Assembly (NCBI GenBank): GCA_945898105.1
Contig: CAMDHL010000002.1
Coordinates: 1 to 27,477, forward strand
DNA: 27,477 nucleotides
Direction of reading: 5' to 3'
Origin: Comamonas sp. lk
GTDB lineage: Bacteria; Pseudomonadota; Gammaproteobacteria; Burkholderiales; Burkholderiaceae_C
Shown here: piece after piece, positions 1 through 7,755 of the stretch
Position numbering within the stretch: position 1 is the first letter of the stretch
Layout: every line of letters begins with the position of its first letter
Notes under the pieces: generated by a model
Told to the model about the DNA's origin: nothing
The model's database searches: none
The model's input: only the letters and a program-made list of their open reading frames with translations
Translations under genes and position numbers: made by a program

Positions 1-579
1 TTCTTCTTTGGCACGCCGGTGTCCGGGCGGCAGTTACTGGGCGCGGTCTTGTCCATCGCTGGCGTGGTCCTGGTGATGTGCCGCGGGCAGTGGGAGTTGC
101 TCGTCGGCTTTCAATTGGTCGCCGGGGATGTGTACATGCTGGTTGCAGCGATAGGCTGGGCGTTTTACAGCTGGATGTTGGCCCACCCGACTGCCGAATC
201 CGCACCGATTCGCGCCGATTGGGCGGCGTTTTTGCTGGCACAAACGGTTTTCGGCCTGATCGGCGCCTTGGGCTGCGCTTCGATGGAGTGGACGCAGACC
301 GATGCGCGCCTAGAGTTGGGATGGCCACTAGCCGCTGCCCTGGCCTTTATCGGGATTGGGCCTGCGGTGCTGTCTTATCGCGCGTGGGGAGCGGGCGTGG
401 CCCTGGTCGGACCCTCGGTGGCCGGGTTTTTTATGAACCTCATCCCCTTGTTTGCAGCGCTTTTATCCACGATCTTTCTGGGTGAGTCGCCGCAGTTGTT
501 TCACGCAGCGGCTTTTGTGCTGATTGCGGCGGGCATTGTTTTATCCGCACGAAAACAGGCCACGGTCAAAGCCGACTAG
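1..579 (+). CDS. EamA/DMT-family transporter, 3' part (5' end outside window)
   Basis: The reading frame is open from the first base, so the gene begins upstream of the window. About 192 residues remain. They contain several hydrophobic segments: one near the edge around LLGAVLSIAGVVLVM, one around LVAAIGWAFYSWML, one around PLAAALAFIGIGPAVLSY, and a final pair ending in FVLIAAGIVLSARKQ. The charged end after the last segment and the Gly/Ala-rich repeat pattern are typical of the second EamA repeat of drug/metabolite transporters in the inner membrane. The substrate cannot be told. It converges with the SDR gene across a 75-base gap. Family assignment is fairly sure, function unknown. Confidence 0.85.
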   Translation, partial: FFFGTPVSGRQLLGAVLSIAGVVLVMCRGQWELLVGFQLVAGDVYMLVAAIGWAFYSWMLAHPTAESAPIRADWAAFLLAQTVFGLIGALGCASMEWTQTDARLELGWPLAAALAFIGIGPAVLSYRAWGAGVALVGPSVAGFFMNLIPLFAALLSTIFLGESPQLFHAAAFVLIAAGIVLSARKQATVKAD

Positions 580-654
580 GTATTTAGGCCCGGCTATGTC
601 AATGCCCAGCCTAAGCCCACCCCTAGCGATCAAATTCTGCGAGCGCCAGCGACT

Positions 655-1449
655 TTAGAACGTACCGCCAAACGCACCACCGTCGAGCAATAGGTTTTGG
701 CCCGTGATAAACCCGGCCAGCGGGCTGCATAAAAACGCGCAAGCGGCACCAAATTCTTCGGACGTCCCAAAGCGCTGCGCGGGTATACCTTTGCGGCGCG
801 CGGCGGCCAGCGCTTCCACGGTTTGCCCGGTTTTTTGCGCCGAGCTAGCAAACAGGCCTTGCAATCGGTCGGTGTCAAACGGGCCGGGCAGCAAGTTATT
901 GACGGTGACACCCTGGGCTGCGATGCTGGAACGCGCCAACCCGGCCACAAACCCGGTCAAGCCACTGCGCGCACCATTTGACAAGCCCAGCATGTCGATG
1001 GGCGCTTTCACAGCACCCGAGGTTATGTTGATGATCCGGCCAAAACCGCGTGCGGCCATGCCATCGACAGTGGCCTTGATGAGTTCAATGGGGGTCAGCA
1101 TATTGGCGTCTAGCGCGCGCAACCATGCCTCGCGATCCCAGTCGCGAAAGCTTCCGGGCGGAGGTCCGCCGGCATTGGTGACCAAGATGTCAAAGTCGGC
1201 GCGCATTGCGAACACGGCAGCACGGCCTTCGACGGTAGTGATGTCGGCCGCGCAATGAAGCACCTGTGCGCCAGTGCTGGCGGCATCACCTGCGATGAGC
1301 TCTTGCGCAGCAGCGGCCAGCACATCGGGCCGACGCGCCACCATCAATACATGCACGCCTTCGCGCACCAGTGCTTGCGCACAGCCAAAACCCAAACCCC
1401 GGCTGGCGCCGCCCACCAAGGCCCAACGGCCTGCTAAACCTAAGTCCAT
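655..1449 (-). CDS. SDR-family protein with altered catalytic motif
   Basis: This is a 264-residue short-chain dehydrogenase/reductase fold. The nucleotide-binding loop is GGASRGLG at residues 13-20, and the NAG motif is at 92-94 within NAGGPP. A helix Asn (N116) and a strand ending in Ser144 are also present. At the positions where the family has YxxxK the protein reads SNGAR: Ser157 replaces Tyr and Arg161 replaces Lys. I know this substitution from a subgroup of ketoacyl-ACP-reductase-like SDRs whose chemistry is not settled. The start is backed by a GGAG box about 7 bases upstream. It follows the EamA transporter gene on the same strand after a short gap and may be cotranscribed with it. 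It should not be assumed to be a working 3-oxoacyl-ACP reductase. Confidence 0.9.
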   Translation of the reverse strand: MDLGLAGRWALVGGASRGLGFGCAQALVREGVHVLMVARRPDVLAAAAQELIAGDAASTGAQVLHCAADITTVEGRAAVFAMRADFDILVTNAGGPPPGSFRDWDREAWLRALDANMLTPIELIKATVDGMAARGFGRIINITSGAVKAPIDMLGLSNGARSGLTGFVAGLARSSIAAQGVTVNNLLPGPFDTDRLQGLFASSAQKTGQTVEALAAARRKGIPAQRFGTSEEFGAACAFLCSPLAGFITGQNLLLDGGAFGGTF

Positions 1450-1527
1450 GCTTTACTCCAAAGTACAAAAAAAATCCTATAGCCGCTTTGTCATGCAAGT
1501 GCACCGACATGGCCGCTTGCTAGGCGC

Positions 1528-2487
1528 TTAAGCCACAGGAGCCGCCACAGGGCTGCGCGTACAGACAAACACACCGGCCATCACCAACACCGTACCGCCC
1601 AGCACCCACGCAGTCAAGGGCTCGTCCAAGAATATCGCGGCCATCATCAAAGTGGACATCGGCCCGACCATACCCACCTGCGCCGCCAGGCCCGCGCCCA
1701 GGCGCTCGATGCCCAACATCACCAGCACCACCGGCACCACGGTACAAACGGAGGCATTGATCACCGACAGCGTCCAGATCTGAGGCGCAAGATCCCATAA
1801 ACCGGCGACGGGCCGTAAAACAAAAAACTGCGCGATACACAAAAGGCAGGCCACCGCGCTAGCCCAGCCCACCAAACGCAGCGCACCCAAACGGCGCACT
1901 AGCTCGCCACTGTAGGACAAATACAGCGCGTAACTGACGGCGCTGCCAAACACCAAAGCCGAGCCCAGCCATACGCCCTCGCCCGACAAATGCGCTTCAT
2001 GGCCAAATACCAGCAATACGCCGCCGTAGCTTATCGCCAGGCCCAGCCACTGGTAGGGACTAATCTTGCGCCGGTACAGCAGCGCTCCTAGCAAGACCAC
2101 CAGGGTGGGGTTGAGATACAGAATCAGGCGCTCAAAAGAGGCACTGATATAGGCAAGGCCTGCGAAGTCCAGAAAACTGGCCAAGTAATAGCCGGTAAAA
2201 CCCAACCAAATAATGCCCAACCTGTCGCGCCAATGCAGCGCCTCGGGCTTGACGCCGCCACGCGTGCGCCCCGCCCACCAAGCCATCAGGATAAAGAACG
2301 GCAGCGCCATAGCCATGCGCAGCATCAAAAGGGTTACGGCATCGGCCCCATGGCGATAAGCCAGTTTGACGATGATGGCCTTGCCACTAACGGCCACCGC
2401 GCCCAGAACCGCCAGGGCCAGGCCGCTGGCCAGACGGGGGGAAGGCGTGCTCGTCAGCGAGACGTCAGAACTTACAGAAGTGGGCAA
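1528..2487 (-). CDS. EamA/DMT-family transporter (full length, start uncertain)
   Basis: The protein is very hydrophobic, with about ten predicted membrane segments in two EamA repeats. The first segment is ASGLALAVLGAVAVSG and the last is WVLGGTVLVMAGVFV. Two conserved-looking features are GKAIIVKLAYRHG after helix 1 and FERLILYLNPTLVVLLGA in the middle. The frame stays open up to a TTG at 2583, but that codon lies inside a perfect inverted repeat that looks like an operator. I therefore prefer the TTG at 2487, which leaves about 15 residues before helix 1; a TTG at 2541 is another option. None has a strong ribosome-binding site. The gene is divergent from the MarR-led efflux operon and may share its control. 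Substrate unknown. Confidence 0.85.
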   Translation of the reverse strand: MPTSVSSDVSLTSTPSPRLASGLALAVLGAVAVSGKAIIVKLAYRHGADAVTLLMLRMAMALPFFILMAWWAGRTRGGVKPEALHWRDRLGIIWLGFTGYYLASFLDFAGLAYISASFERLILYLNPTLVVLLGALLYRRKISPYQWLGLAISYGGVLLVFGHEAHLSGEGVWLGSALVFGSAVSYALYLSYSGELVRRLGALRLVGWASAVACLLCIAQFFVLRPVAGLWDLAPQIWTLSVINASVCTVVPVVLVMLGIERLGAGLAAQVGMVGPMSTLMMAAIFLDEPLTAWVLGGTVLVMAGVFVCTRSPVAAPVA

Positions 2488-2581
2488 ACAAGGGCTTTCA
2501 TGGTCACAAGCGGCAATTGTCGCCTTTCGGGACAGACGCAATAACCTTGGACCTTGCTTGGGTTTATTTCCATGCCATGTC

Positions 2582-2603
2582 AATCATTGCCTATGCAATG
2601 ATT
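2582..2603. promoter_or_regulatory. Perfect inverted repeat, probable MarR operator
   Basis: AATCATTGC at 2582-2590 and GCAATGATT at 2595-2603 are exact reverse complements separated by CTAT. The size (22 bases, two-fold symmetric) and position fit a MarR dimer site: the regulator gene starts 15 bases to the right and the divergent transporter lies to the left. The right arm abuts a TAGAAT hexamer (2603-2608) that could be the -10 of the regulator gene, so binding would block its transcription. The symmetry is seen directly; which protein binds is inference. Confidence 0.75.
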
Positions 2604-2608
2604 AGAAT
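2603..2608 (+). promoter_or_regulatory. Possible -10 box of the marR-efflux operon
   Basis: TAGAAT matches four of the six TATAAT positions plus the conserved final T, and it ends nine bases before the marR ATG at 2618. No good -35 is visible at the expected distance (positions 2580-2585 match poorly). If used, the mRNA would begin about three bases before the start codon. The box overlaps the right arm of the inverted repeat by one base. Confidence 0.4.
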
Positions 2609-2617
2609 CCGCTCCTC

Positions 2618-3175
2618 ATGGAAAACCCTAGTACCACCGATTCAAGCACCGCGGACAGCGGGCCGGCGCCTCTGGTTAGTCATGCCTTTTACAAGGCAGA
2701 AAACTACCAGCCCGAGGACAGCGTGGGCTACATGATGCGGCGCATCCTGGTCAGTCTGGCACAGAACATCGAGACTGAATTAGCCGGTTCGGCACTGACC
2801 AATGCCCAGTGGCTGCCCATCATGAAGCTGTATCTGGGTCATAGCTCGACTGCCGCCGAGTTAGCTCGAGACTGCCATCTCGATGCCGGGGCCATGACCC
2901 GCATGCTGGATCGCCTGGAGGCCAAAGGCCTCTGCAGCCGCAGCCGCTCCGAGCGCGACCGGCGCCTGGTCAATATCTCACTGACCGAAAGCGGCCAACG
3001 CGCCGCCCAAACACTGCCCGGCGTGTTGAGCGATGTGCTCAATAGGCATCTGGCGGGGATCAGCCCCGAAGAATTCGCCACCCTCAAAACCTTGCTTCAA
3101 AAAATGCTGGGCAATGCGCAAACCCTTCACAGCAAACCATGGCCCTTGCCCGAAGCAAGCGGACCGGACCAGTAA
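2618..3175 (+). CDS. MarR-family transcriptional regulator of the efflux operon
   Basis: This 185-residue protein has the MarR winged-helix layout: a dimerisation helix (VGYMMRRILVSLAQNIE), then a helix-turn-helix (TAAELARDCHLDAGAMTRMLDRLEAKGL) and a wing with the Asp/Arg signature SERDRRLVNISLTESG, followed by a C-terminal dimerisation helix. The first 30 residues are polar and probably disordered. The ATG at 2618 has no clear Shine-Dalgarno sequence and may lie on an almost leaderless transcript. The outer-membrane component gene begins 10 bases after its stop, so the regulator is the first gene of the operon it most likely represses. By analogy with EmrR, efflux substrates would relieve repression. 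The inducer is unknown. Confidence 0.92.
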   Translation: MENPSTTDSSTADSGPAPLVSHAFYKAENYQPEDSVGYMMRRILVSLAQNIETELAGSALTNAQWLPIMKLYLGHSSTAAELARDCHLDAGAMTRMLDRLEAKGLCSRSRSERDRRLVNISLTESGQRAAQTLPGVLSDVLNRHLAGISPEEFATLKTLLQKMLGNAQTLHSKPWPLPEASGPDQ

Positions 3176-3185
3176 GCCACCGACC

Positions 3186-4730
3186 ATGAAACCAAGCCAC
3201 GCCCACCGCTCTATAGCGCTCCTGCCGCAACGCGCTCCGATTACTGCAGCACGGGAATGGCCTCTGCGTGTCTTCGGGCTGTCATTAGCCCTGATGCTGG
3301 GCGCCTGCGCCGATTTTTCCGGCATATTGCCGGCTGCGCGCACCCTGCTGCCCGAGTCCTTAGGCCTGCGCACCGTGCCGCTGCCCGCGCGGCAAAAACC
3401 GGTTGCGGCCAGTCTTGCGGCGACGCGCAGTGAAAGCGGCTTTGACCAGCTATGGTGGCAAACCTTCAAAGACCCGCAATTGGATGCACTGGTTACGCAG
3501 GCTCTGCAGGCTTCGCCCAACCTGCGTGCGGCCCAAGCGCGGATCGTCCGTGCCCAAGCGGTTAGCGAAGGCCTGGGCGCTAATGAAAAAGTGCAGGCCA
3601 TCGCCACCTTAGATGCCAGCCAACAACGCTTTAGCGCGGTAGGCATGTATCCACCGCCCTTGGCCGGCGGCAATGTGCAACTGGCCAACGCCCAGCTGAA
3701 TCTTTCGTACGAATGGGACTTTTTTGGCAAAAACCGTGCGGCGCTCGATACCTCCATCGGTGCCACGCAGGCGGCAATTGCGGACGCACAGCAGGCGCGC
3801 TTGTTATTGTCCACACAGGTGACCCGAACCTATCTGACCATGCTGCGCTTGCAGGCACAACGTGCCTTACAAGCGAGTTATCTGGCGCAACGGGAACAAG
3901 CCAACGTAATCGCCCGCGCCCGCAAAGACGCGGGGCTGGACAGTGAGCTTCAATTTCTGTCCACACCACTGGCTGGCAGCATGCCCGAAATTCGTCAGCA
4001 AATCGAGGCACTGGGCGAGCAGGTAGCCCTGGCACGCAACCGCCTGGCGGCTTTGGTCGGTAAAACCAGCCTGGATCTGGAATGGCCAGATGACGCGCTG
4101 CAAGTGCTACAAGCGGCGCCACAACAAGACAGTGTGCCCATGGATTTGCTGGGCCGCAGACCCGACATCGTGGCCGCGCGGTGGCGTGTAGAAGCGGCCA
4201 CGGCGGACATGGCCTACGCAAAAGCCTTGTTCTATCCCAATATAAACCTGACTGCTTTTGTCGGCCTTAATAGCGTGGGCTGGAGCAACATCACTAACGC
4301 CGGTAGCGAGCAATGGGGCCTGGGCCCGGCGCTGCGTCTACCGGTCTTCGATACCGGCCGTTTGCGGGCCAATCTGCACGGCAAATCAGCCGAACTCGAT
4401 GCCGCGGTGGAAAGCTATAACGCGCTCTTGCTGGAGGCTGTACGAGATGTCAACGAACAACTTACCAGCTTGCGTTACATCGGCGCGCAACAAAAGGAAC
4501 AAAAGCTGGCGCAAGCCAACGCACAGGCCTTGCTGGAAATTGCACAGCAGCGCTATGCCTCTGGACTGAGTACCCGTGCTGGCGTGCTTAACGCCCAGAG
4601 TGCGCTGATACCGCACCAGCGGCAAGCCATTGAATTGCACGCCCGCGCATTGGAAACTCAAGCGCAATTGCTGCGGTCATTGGGGGGCGGCTACCTTCAA
4701 GCGAGCGCGTCAACAGACACCTCCAACTAA
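3186..4730 (+). CDS. NodT-type outer-membrane efflux lipoprotein
   Basis: I start this at the ATG at 3186, because the open frame upstream runs inside marR. The 514-residue product has a hydrophobic segment ending in the lipobox LGAC with Cys41 as the lipidation site, after an unusually long 27-residue polar N-region. It then shows two TolC/OEP repeats of long helices and beta-strands: NLRAAQARIVRAQA, the NLSYEWDFFGKNRA strand, the LLGRRPDIVAARW motif typical of this family, and a second half ending in helix-rich Ala/Gln sequence. It would form the trimeric exit duct across the outer membrane for the EmrA/EmrB-like pair encoded downstream. The gap to the next gene is 18 bases. Confidence 0.92.
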   Translation: MKPSHAHRSIALLPQRAPITAAREWPLRVFGLSLALMLGACADFSGILPAARTLLPESLGLRTVPLPARQKPVAASLAATRSESGFDQLWWQTFKDPQLDALVTQALQASPNLRAAQARIVRAQAVSEGLGANEKVQAIATLDASQQRFSAVGMYPPPLAGGNVQLANAQLNLSYEWDFFGKNRAALDTSIGATQAAIADAQQARLLLSTQVTRTYLTMLRLQAQRALQASYLAQREQANVIARARKDAGLDSELQFLSTPLAGSMPEIRQQIEALGEQVALARNRLAALVGKTSLDLEWPDDALQVLQAAPQQDSVPMDLLGRRPDIVAARWRVEAATADMAYAKALFYPNINLTAFVGLNSVGWSNITNAGSEQWGLGPALRLPVFDTGRLRANLHGKSAELDAAVESYNALLLEAVRDVNEQLTSLRYIGAQQKEQKLAQANAQALLEIAQQRYASGLSTRAGVLNAQSALIPHQRQAIELHARALETQAQLLRSLGGGYLQASASTDTSN

Positions 4731-4748
4731 GTTTTCACGAGACCCTTT

Positions 4749-6164
4749 ATGAGCCAAGATTCCACCCCATCACCTTCTGCCGACGCGGCCGTAAAGGAGC
4801 GTGCTGAGCCGCGCTTTTCGCCCGAAATCACCCCGACGTCTGGCGAAGCGTCACAACCAATGGCAGCACCAGCATCAGAATCAGCACAGGCCCCCGCAAG
4901 TACGCCAAGCACTGCAAGCGCCACAACACAGGTTGCCCCGGCGGTAGGCGGTGGACGGCAAAAAGCCCTAACCATTGTCGCTTTGGTGGTCCTAAGCGGA
5001 CTGTCTTATGGCGGGTACGAGTGGTACAACGGCCGCAATCAGGAATCAACCGACAACGCCTACGTACAAGCCAATGTGATCCAGATAACGCCGCAAATCG
5101 GCGGCACGGTCACTGCCATCTTGGCCGATGACACGGACTTTGTGAAAGCCGGCCAGCCGCTAATCAAACTCGACGCTACCGACGCGAAGATGTCCTTGGA
5201 CCTGGCTGAAGCCAATCTGGCCCAGGCGGTGCGTCAAGTGCGCAATCTGTATGCCAATAACACCACCCTGGAAGCGCAAATCGTGGTGCGCGACAGTGAT
5301 GTACAAAAGGCTCAAAACGAAATCAACCGCCTTAGCGATGACCTGGCCCGGCGTCAGTCGCTGGTGGGGATTGGCGCTGTGTCTGGCGAAGAACTCTCGC
5401 ATGCCAAGGCGCAGTTGACGCAAGCGCAAAACGCTTTGACTGCGGCCAAATCGGCGACCGTGGCAGCCCGCGATCAATTGCAAAGTGCGCGAACCCTGAC
5501 CGACAACACCCAGGTGCAAAACCATCCCGGCGTGGTCGCTGCCGCAGCCAAAGTACGCGAAGCTTTTCTCGCTTTGCACCGCGCCACACTGCCCGCCCCC
5601 GTGGACGGCTATGTGGCCCGGCGCTCGGTGCAATTGGGCCAGCGCGTGGCCGCGGGTGCGCCGCTCATGTCCGTGGTCGGGCTGAGCGCGCCCTGGGTGG
5701 ACGCCAATTTCAAAGAGGTGCAATTACGCACCATCCGCATCGGTCAACCCGCCACGCTCACGGCCGACGTGTATGGAAAAAAAGTGGAATACCAAGGCAC
5801 AGTGGTCGGCCTGGGCGCCGGCACGGGAGCCGCCTTTTCCTTGCTACCGGCTCAAAACGCCACTGGCAACTGGATTAAAGTCGTCCAGCGAGTACCCGTG
5901 CGCATCAGCTTGGACCCGGAACAAGTGCGCGCCCACCCGCTACGCATTGGCTTGTCCATGGAGGTGACCGTCGATGTGCGCTTGCAGGATGGCAAATCGC
6001 TGGCTGAAGGCGGACAGGCGGCGTCTGCGGTTCAAACCGACGTCTATGAAGTTCTGGATGGGCAAGCGACCGCTGAAATCCAGCGCGTGATCGCCAGCAA
6101 CTTGGGGGGCGCAAAGGTGGCGCCTCTGCAACAAGCGCCCGCAGCCATCGGCAATAAGTCCTGA
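4749..6164 (+). CDS. emrA: EmrA-type membrane-fusion (HlyD family) protein
   Basis: The 471-residue protein has a long Ser/Ala/Pro-rich cytoplasmic N-terminus (residues 1-70, probably disordered), one membrane anchor (about 73-90), and then the family signature STDNAYVQANVIQITPQIGG leading into the lipoyl-like domain. A coiled-coil hairpin follows, with alternating Ala/Gln/Leu (about 150-240). The second lipoyl half includes LPAPVDGYVARRSV, and a beta-barrel region contains WVDANFKEVQL. This is the pattern of EmrA, the periplasmic adaptor that links a DHA2 pump to an outer-membrane duct. It sits between those two partner genes, seven bases before the pump gene. The long N-terminal tail is longer than that of E. 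coli EmrA, to my memory. Confidence 0.92.
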   Translation: MSQDSTPSPSADAAVKERAEPRFSPEITPTSGEASQPMAAPASESAQAPASTPSTASATTQVAPAVGGGRQKALTIVALVVLSGLSYGGYEWYNGRNQESTDNAYVQANVIQITPQIGGTVTAILADDTDFVKAGQPLIKLDATDAKMSLDLAEANLAQAVRQVRNLYANNTTLEAQIVVRDSDVQKAQNEINRLSDDLARRQSLVGIGAVSGEELSHAKAQLTQAQNALTAAKSATVAARDQLQSARTLTDNTQVQNHPGVVAAAAKVREAFLALHRATLPAPVDGYVARRSVQLGQRVAAGAPLMSVVGLSAPWVDANFKEVQLRTIRIGQPATLTADVYGKKVEYQGTVVGLGAGTGAAFSLLPAQNATGNWIKVVQRVPVRISLDPEQVRAHPLRIGLSMEVTVDVRLQDGKSLAEGGQAASAVQTDVYEVLDGQATAEIQRVIASNLGGAKVAPLQQAPAAIGNKS

Positions 6165-6171
6165 ACCCGCT

Positions 6172-7752
6172 ATGGCCAGTACCCCGCCGCCCCTTGCCCA
6201 TGCGCCGCTAAGCGGTGCGGCCCGCGTTTGGGGGACGATTGCGCTCTCTGCTGCGACATTCATGAATGTGCTGGACTCGTCTATCGCGAATGTATCGCTG
6301 CCCGCGATTGCAGGTGATCTGGGTGTCAGCCCCAATCAGGGCGCCTGGGTGGTCACCAGCTTCGGTGTGGCCAATGCGATTGCGGTGCCACTGACCGGTT
6401 GGTTGTCACAACGCTTTGGACAAGTGCGCTTGTTTACCCTGAGCGTCTTGCTGTTTGTACTGGCATCGTGGCTATGCGGTTTGGCACCCAATATGCCGAC
6501 CCTGATTGCGATGCGCGCATTCCAAGGCTTCGTGGCCGGACCCATGATGCCACTGGCGCAAACCTTGCTGCTTTCGAGCTACCCGCCGGCGCTAGCCGGA
6601 ATTGCGATGGCAATGTGGGCCATGACCACGTTGGTGGCCCCGGTGATGGGCCCACTGCTAGGTGGATGGATTACCGATAACGCGCACTGGGGTTGGATTT
6701 TTTACATCAATATTCCGGTCGGTATCGCGGCGGCTTTTATCACCTGGACGATTTACAAAAAGCGTGAATCACAGCGGCAAAAACTACCAATCGACACCAT
6801 CGGCCTAACGCTGCTGGTACTGGCGGTTGGTGCATTGCAAATCATGCTGGACAGGGGCAAGGAGGTCAATTGGTTTCACTCCAGTGAAATCATTGTGCTG
6901 GGCCTGGTGGCAGCGATTTGCGGCGCGTTTTTTATCGCCTGGGAACTGACGGACAAACACCCCGTCGTCGATTTGCGCCTGCTAAAAATGCGCAATTTTC
7001 GCTGGGCTTCGATCTGCTTGGCGATTGCCTACAGCTTGTTTATTGGCAACTTGGTGTTATTCCCATTGTGGTTGCAACAGTTCATGGGCTACACCTCGAC
7101 GCAGGCGGGGATGATGCTCGCGCCGGTAGGTTTGTTTGCCATACTGCTATCGCCCATAGTGGGTAAAAACGTGCAGAAATTTGACCCGCGCAAACTCGCA
7201 ACCTTCTCTTTTGTGATGTTCTCCTTGGTACTGTGGATGCGCTCACAATTCAACACCCAGGCCGATTTCATGACCATCATGCTGCCCACCATTATTCAGG
7301 GTATCGCGGTAGCGTTTTTCTTTATTCCGTTGTCCACGCTAACGCTCAACGGGATCACACCAGCCAACATGCCTTCAGCCTCGGGGTTGTCCAACTTCAT
7401 GCGGATTTTGGGTGGCTCTTTCGGGACGTCAGTCACTATTACTTTGTGGCAAGACCGCACCGCAATGCACCATGCTGAACTGACCGAATTGATTAATCGG
7501 AGCAGTCAGGCCACCAATAACGCTATGGGTAATTTTGCCGCTGCAGGCATGAGCCAGGAACAAGGTCTGGCCAGCATCAACCGCCTGATAGACCAGCAGG
7601 CTGCGACCATGGCGGCAGATGATATTTTTCTAGCCTCTGCGTTTATCTTTTTATTGCTGATACCGATTATTTGGTTGGCAAAGCCGATGCAACCACCACC
7701 GCAAGGTGTGCCGTCAGCAAAGGCACCCGCAGATGCTGCGGGTGCGCATTAG
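6172..7752 (+). CDS. emrB: EmrB/QacA-type MFS drug exporter (DHA2, 14 TM)
   Basis: The 526-residue integral membrane protein carries DHA2 signatures: LDSSIANVSLPAIAGDLG in helix 1 (motif D1), then GWLSQRFGQVRLF (motif A), RAFQGFVAGPMMPL, and the motif C-like stretch APVMGPLLGGWITD in helix 5. The length and count of hydrophobic segments fit the 14-helix subfamily. It would use the proton gradient to expel drugs or other hydrophobic compounds from the inner membrane through the adaptor and duct encoded just upstream. It is the last gene of the operon and its stop lies only three bases from the stop of the convergent cytochrome b gene. Substrate cannot be deduced. Confidence 0.94.
   Translation: MASTPPPLAHAPLSGAARVWGTIALSAATFMNVLDSSIANVSLPAIAGDLGVSPNQGAWVVTSFGVANAIAVPLTGWLSQRFGQVRLFTLSVLLFVLASWLCGLAPNMPTLIAMRAFQGFVAGPMMPLAQTLLLSSYPPALAGIAMAMWAMTTLVAPVMGPLLGGWITDNAHWGWIFYINIPVGIAAAFITWTIYKKRESQRQKLPIDTIGLTLLVLAVGALQIMLDRGKEVNWFHSSEIIVLGLVAAICGAFFIAWELTDKHPVVDLRLLKMRNFRWASICLAIAYSLFIGNLVLFPLWLQQFMGYTSTQAGMMLAPVGLFAILLSPIVGKNVQKFDPRKLATFSFVMFSLVLWMRSQFNTQADFMTIMLPTIIQGIAVAFFFIPLSTLTLNGITPANMPSASGLSNFMRILGGSFGTSVTITLWQDRTAMHHAELTELINRSSQATNNAMGNFAAAGMSQEQGLASINRLIDQQAATMAADDIFLASAFIFLLLIPIIWLAKPMQPPPQGVPSAKAPADAAGAH
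7723..7745. terminator. Perfect 9-bp hairpin at convergent gene ends
   Basis: GCACCCGCA (7723-7731) and TGCGGGTGC (7737-7745) pair perfectly around a five-base loop. The hairpin lies within the last codons of the pump gene, seven bases before its stop, and just past the end of the convergent cytochrome b gene. Neither side has a good T-run, though the minus-strand side has a short CTTT. It could act as a weak bidirectional terminator or protect mRNA ends. Confidence 0.45.
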
Positions 7753-7755
7753 GGC

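Noticed and set aside
3033..3185. Upstream in-frame extension of the outer-membrane lipoprotein gene
   Set aside because: It lies within marR and would put about 90 residues before a lipoprotein signal; the ATG at 3186 fits.
2978..3814. 278-residue frame antisense to marR and the outer-membrane lipoprotein gene
   Set aside because: Crosses two well-supported genes and their boundary and has no protein-like features.
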